From: Antitrichia curtipendula
Lineage: Eukaryota; Streptophyta; Bryopsida; Hypnales; Leucodontaceae
Direction: 5' to 3'
Length of the DNA: 64,000 nt
Assembly: GCA_951230915.1 (NCBI GenBank)
Contig: OX579638.1
Span: forward strand, 23,330,696-23,394,695
Of this stretch, positions 13,268-24,896 are shown one piece after another (the stretch's first letter is position 1; the number at the start of each line of letters is the position of its first letter). The notes beneath the pieces are model-generated. The model did not search any database and had not been told where the DNA came from. It saw only the letters and a list, made by a program, of their open reading frames with translations. Made by a program: the position numbers and the translations under genes.

Positions 13268-13486
13268 TTTTCTACCCACTAAACTAAAAAAAAGGTCTTT
13301 TTGTGCCATAACTTTTACTCCCGGACTCCAACTGAAATAAAATTACATTTTTGGAAAGCTAATGTGTTTTTCTATCTTTACCAAAAAAAAATTCAAAAAA
13401 TCGTGACAAATATTGAGACCATATGAGTTTGCCCATAGTCCATTTTGTCCTCAAAGGAACAATGGGACTTTAGGCGAAATTAAAAA
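13268..13486 (-). repeat. Short TTAA-family element relic, reverse copy of 58333-58576
   Basis: Read on the minus strand, this stretch follows 58333-58576: aaagtcccattgttcctt, then a GA-containing spacer, caaaatgga, tgggcaa, ctcaatat, tttttgaa, a gatagaaaaaca block, agctttcc, and gagtaaaagttatggcacaaa near the end. The 58 kb copy has CTAACCCCTAAAG and GGGATTAA ends; here the termini are worn (actttaggcg...). Confidence 0.5.
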
Positions 13487-13793
13487 GTTCATTGTAAAAA
13501 AAGAGTCTCTTTTCTATTCAATGTACTATAATAATAGTAGTAGTAAATTTTACATTTACAGTATAAATATATAATATTTAAAAGTATATTATTAATATAT
13601 TACATATTTGTATTTTCACCATTGGGAATAACAATCCTCAATTTTTTATAAAAGATATCAGTGGTTTAGTTTTTCTACCTTATACTTTTCTTTTTAAATG
13701 AATATGAAATTTTAGTTGATTAAATGTTTTTACATGTGATTTCAACCCATTTTTCAACATATTGACTACAACGCACAAGATATGAAATATACC

Positions 13794-13814
13794 GGGGGGG
13801 GGGGGGGGGGGGGG
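13794..13814 (+). repeat. Homopolymer G tract (21 G)
   Basis: An uninterrupted G run in a strongly A/T-rich context. Length may be unreliable in assembly. Confidence 0.9.
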
Positions 13815-15287
13815 CTAAAAATGTTGGAAGGCAAAACTTTATCTTTTGAAAGGGAAAGGAATAGAAAGCCTACATTTTGAAGTTTAGGTACATTGAACTT
13901 ACAACCATTGAGGTTGTTCCCTCTAAAATTTAAAAAAAATGTGCTTGAACAAATTAACTAAAGGATCCCATGGTTGGATTTATTAAAGAGTACATAAAAA
14001 TGAAGATTTGGGCCTTACTTTAGGAACAAGTATTTTGAAGCAATTTCAGGTCTCTAAACATTGAAAAACTTTAGGGGTTAAATCATCATATAAACATTTC
14101 CTGTTATAATTTGTTCAACTTTCTATTGCGTATATAAAAAAGAAAAATATGAAAATAAATATATTGATAAACTTTGTCAAGAATTGTCTAATTAGTACTA
14201 CTCACTACTCATGAAATAATCACTTACACAATACTTCCAAAAAATGCACATATATTGCATGTATAAAAATATACAAAAACTATTGTAGTTGACATTTATA
14301 CCCTTAAAATTAGAACTATGCATTTCTTACCTCTATTCCTAAGGCACTACATTTTAAATGAAGACAAAATCCCAAAGTTAGTTACACATTTTAAATTTCA
14401 AAGACTAAAATTTTACATCAATTTTGTTGTTGTTGTTATTTTCTTATTAATTATAAGCATTTTTCAAATTTAATTTAGCATCACAATTATTTTCAAAAAA
14501 GCTAGCTATAATTATGAATTTTCTATTCAAGAAATTTCAATGTGCAAAGAAATCCATTGTGAAAATAGACTTTTAAAGTTTCATGAGCTAGTAGAATTGT
14601 AGAGATATCAATGAGCCTTGTATACATTGCATTTTGGAAAAAACCACATTGAATATTTAATCAAAATATTTATAAAGTTTATTTTTAGATGGAATAAATT
14701 GATCATAATTATGCATATTGTTGCTTTGACCTTATATAATTCTTACATGACCATAATTTAAGAATTAACGTGCAAATGGAGCATTTGAAAACTTTGAATC
14801 AATTTTACATTTGTGATCCTATGAGATCAATTATTACAACTTCAATCTATAAGTGATATTGGTTTGTTTTTTTTCTTTCATATAGCTCATAAATTTTTTA
14901 TTGTTATTCTATAATTTTTGTTTTAAAAAATTATTTAAATTTATCAAAATTTTGTCTTTTAGTTTGTTTATAAATTATTCAAAGGAGCTCAAAAAGGCCT
15001 TAGACATTAAAGAATTAAGTCTATAAAATTTGGGGTCTTAAAGTTATAGGAATTACTAATTTAATATTTCTAGTGTTATGAAAAATATATTATACTTTTG
15101 TAGAAATAATTTTACAAATTGAATAAGAGATTATTTAAATTCCATACACTTGATTAAACTAATATTTTGTAGTTTTCTTTTATGAATTAGGCTTCAAAGT
15201 TTTAAATTTTTTCATGACTAGATACATTCAAAACATACAATCATTTTAGTTTAGTAATCTTAACACAACAGATTAGATTATAATACA

Positions 15288-18200
15288 ATGGCGGCAACAG
15301 ATAAATTTGGAGAAGCCTATGATGCAGAGTATGTTGATAGAATGGTGGGAAGAGTTTTGGTTCAAGCTTGTGCAGCAGTGACACTCAATAAACCTCATGA
15401 TCCAATAGAATATTTAAGCTTGTGGTTGCATAAATATTGCGACAATGCCATTATAGTAAAAGAATATGAACTTGAAAAACAACATAAAGCACATAAAGAA
15501 GTCAAAGAGAAAGAAGCTCTTATGAAAAGAATTTCAACTGAACAAGAATTAATAAACCAACAAAATTCAACACTTAATTATATGCAAAATATAACGAATG
15601 ATCCATATTTACTTTGGGATACTTGTCTTCGAGCAATTAACACATATACAGGTATCATTTTGATAAACTATGTTTAAATTATTACAATAATAAATTTCAA
15701 ATTTAATTGTTATATATATACATAATTATTTTTTATTATTGTAATAATTTAGAAAATTATGCATTTAAACATTTGCCATAGGTTGTCAAGCTGCTTATGT
15801 TGCAGTGGTTGTAAAAAAGATTTTTGAACCCAACCCAAAAATGAACAAAAAAATTGAAGGAGAAGAAGAAGAAGGTTTTTATAAATATTTAATTTTGTAA
15901 TAATATTCATGCATAAAATTTGAAGTATCTTTAAAATATTATATTTTTATATATAATTTCATTTTTTTAATAATATTAATTTAAAATTATTATTAATAGT
16001 CTGAAAATGAAATTGTGTAGAAGAAGAAGAAATTATTGAAGAACCCGAAGAAGGTGAAGGAAAAGAAGAAGGTTCTGATACTACAAGTGTAGATGAGGAA
16101 CCTCCTGAAGCAGATGAAGAAAAAATATTAGGAGAAAAAGAAACAGAGCCACCTTCGGAAGAAGAAGGAGAAGAAGAGGAACCTCCTCCACCAAAGCCAT
16201 TCCAAATACCAAAGCCCCTAAACTACAAAAATAAGAGACTTTTATATGTATCAACAACAATACCAAGTCACATACATATGTTAAATCGACAAATGGTTGT
16301 CAAGCAGGTATATTTAAATTTTGGTCAAGTATTTTAAATAATATAAATGATTAAATTAAACATATTAATTAAATTAAAGTATTTTAAAGTTTCAACAAAT
16401 TGTAACCACTTAAAAGAATGGAATTATATGTAAAAAAAATTATACAAGTAGAACCTCTATTAATGCATGGTGCCAGCACTATGCACTAAGAGAAGTTTAT
16501 GCATTTAGAAAAGCCACAAATATTGTAAAGATTTAATTCACCTTTCCATCTTGAATCACAAGTAGGCCCACCAAATGTTTGCAAACTTTGTTAGTGCATA
16601 TTATACAATAAAAAAGGATGCACTAATAGAGGTTCTATCTATGTATGTTTTTAGCTTATAAAGCTAAATAATGTATAAATCATGTTTTAAATCAACTACA
16701 AGTTGAATCATGTCAAAAAAATTATTCAACTATTAGATCAATGAATTAGTGAATAATTAAAATTTTATATTATAAATAAAGTAGAATCATGGATTTAAAT
16801 TCTTATATACAATACTTATTTTGGATATATTACTCTAGGGTCCAGTGACATTTAGTTTGCTTATTGAAAGATTACAAGATTTATATATCCCCAATGTTTT
16901 ATATAAAGAAGGTGATGTCTTATTATACATTTTATGTCTTGAAATTTAAATTTGTATTCAAAATTATTTTTTTAATTATTTGCTTAACAAATTTATTATT
17001 GTACTAAATAGATATTCATTATTTTGGAGGATGTCCACGAGTTGGAGCTTATTTTATAGTACCAATGTCCATTGAGTATATAGCAAAAAAATATCTCGCA
17101 AAAGAATTTAAAGAGAAACCAACTGAAATGTTTGACATTGTAAAACAGTACATTTCCTACTTCATATTTTTATATAAGCGTATTAATGACGTTTATTATG
17201 ATATAATATTAATATATACTATTATCAATTATTTTATTAATCAATTTATCCAAAATAAAAAATAATATTATAACAGCTAACTCTTTTATATGTATATTTG
17301 AATAAAAATTAAAATAATTTTGTTAATAATAATTACAAAATCAATATTTAATTGCTATATCTAAGATTATTACTTTGATTTACATACGCACGTTTATTGA
17401 AGAAAACAAGTTATAGCACTTTTATGTTGTGACACACTTAAATCTGATAATATGGGAAATGGAAGACCTTTTCAACAAATTGAATTAGATTTCATTCGAA
17501 ATTGTGCTAATACCATGAGTACTATTTTAGATGAAAATAACAAAGAAATCACAAAAGATCATAATACACCGGAAGTAATTCAAAAATTCAAAGATCAATT
17601 GAGAGAAATCAAACTAGCAAGAGTTGAACAAATGGAAGTGGAAAAAGAAGAGTCAGCAAAGAGAAAAAAGGCAAAAGGAAAACTTAAGAGACTAAAAACA
17701 TTTCAAGAATTACATAAAGCATGGGAAGAACGCCAGGTTGTGAAGGCCAAAGCTAAAGCAAAATTAGAAAGGCAAAAAGAAAAAGAAAGAAAGAAAAAAG
17801 AAGATGCTAGAGAAGAAGTCTCGGTATTACCATACTTATTTTATTATAAGTACTAAGCAAATCAATTTTTTTTACAATAATATAAAATAGAAAGGCTAGA
17901 GCTAAAGAAAAATTGGAAAAAAAAAAAGGAATAAGAAAAAGAAAAGAATGAAGACACTAGAGAAGAAGTATTGGTATCACTACAAATTACTTTAAGAAAA
18001 ATAATAACGACTCAACACATCAAAATAATGTGAAATTAATATAATTTCATTTTATAATATAATAAAGGTTATTTCATAAAATTGAAATAGGAAGAAGAAC
18101 TAGTAGAGGGAGAACAAGGTGAAGATGATGACCTTGAACCAATTATAGAACCTAGTCCCGAAGGAGAGGCTTTGTCAGAAGGTGAAGAAGAGGCCGTTGA

Positions 18201-21200
18201 ATCGGAAGAGGAAGAAGGTGAAGAAGGAGAAGAAAAAGAAGAAGTGGATGAATTCAACGACGAAGAATTAGAACCAAATCCAATGGCAGAAATTGAAGGA
18301 GAAGGTGGTGAAGGAGAGGAAGGTGCGGAAGGAAAACCTCCCATAGCGGAAGAAGAGCTTGAGGAAGAAGTGGAGCCAGAAGAACTGGATGAATTTAAAG
18401 AAGAACCACCAGTTGAAGGGGAAGAAGGGGTTGAAAAAACAAAAGAATATGAAGATATGGTCAAATTGAAAGAAAGAAAGAAAGCACATGCTAAAAAAGA
18501 AAAAGAAATGAAAAAAGAAATCAAGGCATTAACAAAATTGGGTGAAGGCTTTGAAAAGAGAAAGAGAGAAGGAATTGCCGCTCTTGAAAAGCTCACGCTA
18601 GAAGTTGAAAAATATGAAAGGGCATTGTTTATTGCAAATGGAGTTGTGCAATATCTTAAAAAGCATATGGAAAATGCTTATAGTCTTATTGTTGAAAATA
18701 AAGTACAAGATCAATATAGTCATTTCTATTTATTATAATTAATTAATTGAATATGTGATTATAAAATTATAATTCATTAATAATAAATCATGTATTTATT
18801 AAAAATTTAAAAATAGACGATCATTCTTTTTTATTCAATAAATGATCATTTTTATAAAAAAATATTACAAATAAAAACTTGTAATTTATACAATTATATA
18901 CTTCATGTAATGCAATTAATATTTAGTTTTCATAATATATTCCTATTTTTTAATTACATATATATAATTATAATTATATTATTATCCATTATTAATCCAT
19001 TATTAATTATTTAGTCATATTTCAAATTTATTGAGACATTTTATGTATAATAGTAAATGAAGTCTATATTGATAATTATATAAATGATTCTGCTAGTTCT
19101 ATTGTATATTTTTGTAACAGCTTTCTGAGCTAGATCGAATAAGACGATGGCCATATCCAAATAGACATGTTCAAAGAATCTTAAAGGTATTGTATCATCT
19201 TAAAAAATACATGTTAAATATAGTTTTAAATAATATACATGTTGATTCAAATGTACTGAATCCAAAATTCAAATTATACCAAATCTTTATTTGAAATTCA
19301 TTTAGTTGATTGAGATTTAAAAAACAAGTATAAATTTATCAAAAAATTATATAATGATTTAATTAAATTATATTAAGAGTGGGAAATAGTAATATACCTT
19401 TATTTTTTTACTATACTAGGCATTATTATATCTTCTTGGACATAAAAGAATAGTAATAGATGATTGGAACTTAGCACGTAAACTTTTCAATCAAGACCTC
19501 CTAGACAAGGTTAATACTTAATAGCTACATTTTTATATAAATGCCAAAATATAAAGTTATATTGGATAACTAATTAAATTATTATTTTATTTTTAAAATG
19601 AAATAATGATTTTTACATTTGTAATTTAAAAAAATTTAGAATAAAATAATTGATTTTGTTTTGTAAATAATATTAGTAGGTACTAAAAAACTATGATCCA
19701 ATAATAACAAATGACCCTAAACGATGGGAAGATGTTGATTCATATTTAAAGGTAAATATATACAATCTACTTTTCTTTATAAAATATTGATCACATAAAA
19801 AAATTGAATCAAATAAAAAAATAGAATCCAATCAAATTGTTAATTATTTTAAGTTATATTTATTTTTCATTTCATATCAACACATAATTTAGTTGATGTA
19901 ATCAATATTATCAACACATGCTAAAATTCCACCATTATTTATGATTTAAAATTCATATTGTCCATCATTAAAATATACAATGAATAACAAAATTATACAA
20001 TGCAGGGCTTAAAAGATGAAAAACTACTTGATCAAGCATGCATAGGCTTTGTAAGACATTTTTACTTTTAATAATAGGAATGTGTCAAAATTTTCAATGT
20101 TGTGATGTATCATTAAATGCAGTTTAGAAGTATAACTTCACAATGAATTTAAAAAAAAATTGTAAAATATGATCTAAAGATCATATGTATACAATTGGAT
20201 TTAATACTATGATAACCAATATTTATCAATAGTATTTGAAGCCAAAAATGAAAATTCTTTCTACAATTGATTGTATATTGAATATTTATAATTTTGACTA
20301 AAACTTTAAATGTCAAAAAATGATTATCATGATTCTTGAAGCTTATTTATTCAATTTGTATTTGAAGGATCATTTTTTGAACTAGAAACAATAACTTTTG
20401 AAGGAGAAACATATTTGTACCCTTTGAATTTTAAAACGTATATAAAGCGTAAAACATATACAAGTTTCCATAATCTATATTGAACAAATGTTAGAGGACT
20501 AACAAAAGATTCTACAAACATTTTGATGGATAGAAAAATTGAGATTTTGTGTACTTGGGTTATATTTGAGTTTATCTGGTGTTCAAAAATTTGAATTCTC
20601 GATTAATGAGGGGTTAAAAGCACATCATCTATATCCAATCCATCATCTTTGATACTTGCCATTTTTTCATATTTTTATTAAAAAGTTCAACTTGAAACAA
20701 TTTTCAACTGAAACATGAAATCACTAACATTGAATGAAATCTTGGCTCCTTACAAGCCAAAATGGTTTTTGATAAATTTTGGTATCTAAAATGAGGTGTT
20801 TGATTTTGGGTTCTTTTCTTCACTTTTTTTTAATTAAGAAAACAAACAATCTTTAAGGAATCTAATTTATATAAAGATCGAACGATTGAAACAAAAGTTA
20901 TGTTTTGGGGGGAGGGGGGCAACTTGGCTAGGGGGAGTGCAGCTTCATTTTGCTTCAAAATTTGCATACTTCTTCCTAACTTAAGACCCTACTCAATTAT
21001 GAAGTCTTGAAATTTTATTTGCAAAAGAATTTTGAGTTATGATGCTCAAAAACTCAACAAAATTACATTGTCAAAATTTTGTGTAGTCTTAAAAAAAATC
21101 ATTTTGTTCTACTTTATAGACTTTATTCACACACAAGCAATACCTTCGTACTTCAATTTTTAATATGTGACAATAATACTACCATACATGGCTATTAGGG

Positions 21201-22365
21201 TCGACAAGAATAATTTAAAAAATGAATGCAAATAATTTAAAGATTTAAAAAAATACATTAAAAAAAACAAAATTTGAAGAAATATTCCTATTTTAAGAAT
21301 TTTTAGCATATACCAAATTTGGTTTTCAAAATTTAATTAAATATTTGACAGAATATATTGTTCTGGATAGCTAAGTACAGTAGCTAAGATTAAGATCATG
21401 CAGCTACGAATCTTAAAAAGTGAATAAAATTTGATCAACAACTCTTTTTTCAAGAAAGTGTTGATTTTTGACAATTCTATGAATACTTGCCGATTCCTAA
21501 CAAATGAATCATTAGATAATAACATTGTATTTCTACTTAAAATTTATAATATATTATGCCAAATAGATTATAAATTAATTTCTATTATTTGATGATTACA
21601 GTTGCTTCAACAATGGATTTTATCATGCAAAAAAACTGCAGTTGCTGGTGAAGTATTTCTAAAGATAAAGGCCAAATATGAAGAATTGCAAAGAGTATTT
21701 TAAGAAAACATTTATAATACTCACAATTAAATATTTCTTGTACTGATAGGATTATTAAAAAAAATTAAGAAATTTTTGAAATAAAAAATTTAGTTTAAAT
21801 ATTTTGTAGTTTATAGTTTCAATTCGTATATTAGTATAAGTTGGTATGTTTTGACAATAGATTCATTTCAATCAAGAATCTCATTTTAATATACCAACCA
21901 ATAAATTCATTTTAATACAATTCAATTATTTAAATTTATAAATACAATATGAAGCATATAATACAAATGTTGCTTACTCTGTCTCAAAATAAATTTGTGG
22001 TACTCCAAACTGGTTTCCTATTAGAAACTATGTATTTATTTTGAGATAGAGGGGATACAAAGGTATAAAGTATGCATAATTCATTCAATATAATTTTACA
22101 GGAATATGCAACATTGGAAATGAACAAAGTAATGGGTGAAGTAGAAACCCAAATATCTAATACAAAATTGAAAAAAATGGTTGATGACGAAGAAACGAGA
22201 ATTGAAAAAGAAGTAGATGAAATAGAAGCCGAGGAAAAACGTCTTGCAGATATTGCTGCAGAAGAAGCAATCAAAAAAGAAGAGGAAGACAAAATGTATG
22301 CAGAATATGCGGCTAAACAAGCAGCTGAAGCTGAAGTAGGTGAAGAAGAAGGTGAGACTACATAA
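15288..22365 (+). CDS. RSP2: Radial spoke protein 2-like (DPY-30 motif, GAF domain, acidic coiled-coil), flagellar
   Basis: Exons: 15288-15651, 15782-15874, 16021-16307, 16839-16911, 17012-17139 (end uncertain), about 17411-17823, 18091-18702, 19121-19186, 19420-19509, 19680-19751, 20006-20050, 21602-21694, 22102-22365. All junctions but one (17139/17411) fit in phase. Residues about 14-53 form a DPY-30 dimerisation motif (DPIEYLSLWLHKY) preceded by GRVLVQACAAV, as in DYDC1/RSP2 proteins. A Glu-rich linker follows, then a GAF-like domain (GGCPRVGAYFIVPMS ... IALLCCDTL ... GRPFQQIELDFI). Then come a basic Lys/Arg coiled coil (possible calmodulin-binding region), a second very acidic segment, a helical part with DDWNLARKLFNQDLLDK, and a Glu/Ala coiled-coil C-terminus. 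Chlamydomonas RSP2 has the same order: DPY-30, GAF, calmodulin-binding coil. It links radial spoke heads in 9+2 axonemes, so expression in swimming sperm is expected. Any other DPY-30/GAF axonemal protein is the alternative. Confidence 0.66.
16451..16635. mobile_element. pogo/Emigrant-like MITE in intron 3 of the RSP2-like gene
   Basis: Left end TA-GAACCTCTATTAATGCAT and right end ATGCACTAATAGAGGTTC-TA form inverted repeats of about 17 bases with one mismatch, bordered by TA target duplications. The AACCTCTAT core matches TIRs of plant pogo/Emigrant-type elements known from Arabidopsis. Non-autonomous; no ORF. Confidence 0.65.
17887..17996 (+). pseudogene. Decayed tandem copy of the end of RSP2-like exon 6
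   Basis: This stretch repeats 17741-17850: AAGGCTAGAGCTAAAG, AAATTGGAAA, AAAAAGAAAAGAATGAAGA and CTAGAGAAGAAGTATTGGTAT match the exon's end including its splice region. In the coding frame it meets a TGA (the AAG-AAT-GAAG part), so it cannot serve as an in-frame extra exon. It lies inside intron 6. Confidence 0.55.
21977..22055. mobile_element. Stowaway-like mini-MITE in intron 12 of the RSP2-like gene
   Basis: The ends read TA-CTCTGTCTCAAAATAAAT and ATTTATTTTGAGATAGAGGG-A-TA. Termini resembling CTCCCTCCGTCTCAAAATAA with TA duplications are the hallmark of plant Stowaway (Tc1/mariner) MITEs. About 79 bp, near the lower size limit. Confidence 0.6.
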
Positions 22366-23630
22366 GGGTCCATGATTTTTTTATCCACAAATTTTTTCCA
22401 TTTGGCTACAACCCAAAGACATTGGCTAATTTTTGTAAAAGAAAATTTTATTTTATTGGATTAAAATAGATTGATTTTTGTTGTATTTTAAAATCAATAG
22501 ACAAATTTTGCCTAGGTATCACCCAATTTTGATATAGATATGACCAAATATCACCCAAGTATGACATAAGTATTGAAGAAATAGTTGTCTATTTCTCCAA
22601 AATGATTTAAAAAAGTTGAAAGGCATAAATTATTGAAAATGGAAGGGAATATTGTTTAAAATAAACAATTAAATATTCAAAAATAACAAAGGTTTATAAT
22701 ATTAATATTTGGTGGTGATGAAATTGAATTCTACTAGATTGTTTTAGATAATTTTTATTATCAAAGAATGTCAACAACTAGAATTGTAATTAAACTTTTT
22801 AATTGTGATGAACTTCACTTGTTTGAATTGTGGTAATAATATGGTTTTGTCACAAATTGTTAATGTAAGATTAGCAAGGTTAGAAATATTTGAAAATTTG
22901 AATTTCTATTGTCTATATTTTCACAAATACCAAGCCAAAAATTCTAATCAATCTCTACACTCAAATTTTTTGTATTATTTTTGTTATCATTGGTTTAAAA
23001 TGTAATATGGAATATGAACATTGATAGTAAACGTTGTCACTTTCTTTTTAAAATATTGAACACTTTGTATTGTTTAATTCATAAAAGAATTTGAGCTCAA
23101 TATTGTCATCTACAGTTGGACAACAACCATGAAATGGTCTTTTGATAAAAAATAAGATTGAAGCAATTTATATGAAGTGCAAATTTGCAAATTATCTAGT
23201 TTTTTGTATAACTAACATATATATTATTTTTATTTATTTAAATATATTCATGTTAAAGATGGATTATTTTTCTAGATAATTAAACTTAAAAGGATGAGGG
23301 AGTAGTCCAATTTAAAAAAAAAAGCAAAGATGTGATAATTTTGTAGTTATAATTATATTATTTTAAAAAGATTTTATCTAAATTATTTTTTGAGTGTGAA
23401 ACAACTTTTTATTTCAAATTGTACTCTAGTGCATACATTAATTATATTTTTGACACCTTCAAGTACAAATTTTGAATCATAATTGTTGATTGAATCTTTT
23501 GAAAACAAAAATTGCAAGAAATGCTATATAATAAATAAAAATTTAACAAACATCACTTTGAGATTTTAAATCACTATAAATTTTATCTTTATATTCAAAA
23601 CAATAGCCTAATTGATGATTCTTGAAATCT

Positions 23631-23887
23631 CAAATTATTTGATTTAATCAATGAATTGTAAGTAAAATTGTAAGGTAAAAATCATTGATTAAATCAAATA
23701 ATTTAAGATATAATTCATTGATTAAGAATTATAAGAAAAAGCAAAGAGACAACAAATTGATTAAGAATTATAATTAGAAATCAATTTGTTGTCTCTACAA
23801 TAAGAAAATTATTTGTTCAATAAGAAAATTATTTTGTATGTTGTCTCTTCAAATTGATTAATAATTTAATCAATTTGTTGTCTCTTC
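23631..23887. repeat. Cluster of interleaved inverted repeats
   Basis: CAAATTATTTGATTTAATCA (start of a 24-base arm at 23631-23654) is matched in inverted form at 23682-23705 with one difference. AGAGACAACAAATTGATT at 23745-23762 is matched inverted at 23779-23796, and the inverted arm appears again at 23868-23887. ATAAGAAAATTATT is also directly duplicated between them. Several alternative hairpins are possible. Confidence 0.75.
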
Positions 23888-24452
23888 ACTAACTTTATCG
23901 TAATATTTTTTTGTGCACTTTCATATGCTTAAATGATCTAAATACTTCAAATTATAAGACATATTATATCTTACAAGAAGAAAATTATTTTTTTCAATCA
24001 AATTTTTAAGAAGATGAAAAATATAACTAATGTAAATGAAGAGTTGTTTTTTATAGTAGTTCTATATTCTAGACCATACATACACACATATCAAGTGTTG
24101 TACACCAAAATACAAAGTAGATTTTGTGACACAAACATCCAATTTACACTTAATGAACTTGATTCTATGAACTTGATTCACACTAAGGTACTTACTAGAT
24201 TTCAAGTGTCTCAATTTTCAATGTCTAATACATATAGAATATTCTACTTTATATTCTTTATTAAATGAAGTTTTTTTCTTTGTTGAATAAAATTATGAAT
24301 TATAAATAGTTATACTAATATACATTTAATCCTTAAAGGACCAAAGAGCCCACTTTGGACTTTTGGAAAATTTAGACATGCATTTTTCATGTCAATACTT
24401 GAAATAAAATTATAAAAAAAGATGTATATGCACACATTGAAAAGCTTGCATT

Positions 24453-24480
24453 CCCCCCCCCCCCCCAAAAAAAAAAAAAA
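24453..24480 (+). repeat. C14 followed directly by A14
   Basis: Two abutting homopolymers in an A/T-rich context; a possible assembly-sensitive site. Confidence 0.85.
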
Positions 24481-24674
24481 TGGAATTGATTAATTTTTGA
24501 ATGAAATGTGGGACCATATGTGATTTACATGTCAATCAGGGTATATTTAAGAAAATTATTAACAAAATAATCAAGGAGGGCCATAAACCATTGAGACACA
24601 CTGTCCACAATGTCATGATATGGTTCGGTTTCGCTTCCAATCCACTTTCCAATCCTCCACCCCACTCCCAATGG

Positions 24675-24896
24675 TGCTAGTATGTGAGCCTAAGAATGCG
24701 AGTTTGTGAACATTAAGCCTACAATATAGGTACTAGATACTATAGAAAGTGTATGTATCATAAACACCTATAATATGGATATTTGTAACATATATGCCCT
24801 ATAATCATAGACAATTTCTATAGTATATACACCTATAATATAGGTGTGTAGTATTTTAGGCTTATGGGCTCACACTCTCATGCTCACATAATAGCA
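24675..24896. mobile_element. MITE with TGCTA..ATGTGAGC inverted ends, copy 1
   Basis: The left end TGCTAGTATGTGAGCCTAAG and the inverse of the right end TGCTATTATGTGAGCATGAG agree at about 17 of 20 bases, and similarity runs further (a.tgcgag / agtgtgag). The interior is rich in repeated tataatata/acacctataatat words, themselves partly palindromic. A second copy is at 40505-40704. Superfamily not assigned because no clear target duplication is visible. Confidence 0.65.

Larger units (their letters stand above)
11806..15287. other. AT-rich spacer without recognisable genes
   Basis: Long A/T runs and short frames only. It contains the repeat at 13268-13486 and the G tract at 13794-13814, listed separately. 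It serves as the upstream region of the radial spoke gene; no clear promoter element could be singled out. Confidence 0.5.

Noticed and set aside
18069..18596. 175-codon Ser-rich frame on the minus strand
   Set aside because: It is the antisense shadow of the acidic Glu-rich exon of the RSP2-like gene (GAA/GAG read as TTC/CTC and TCT).
23622..23900. Repeated arms considered as a CRISPR-like array
   Set aside because: Plant nuclear context, irregular spacing and inverted rather than direct repeats; no cas genes.
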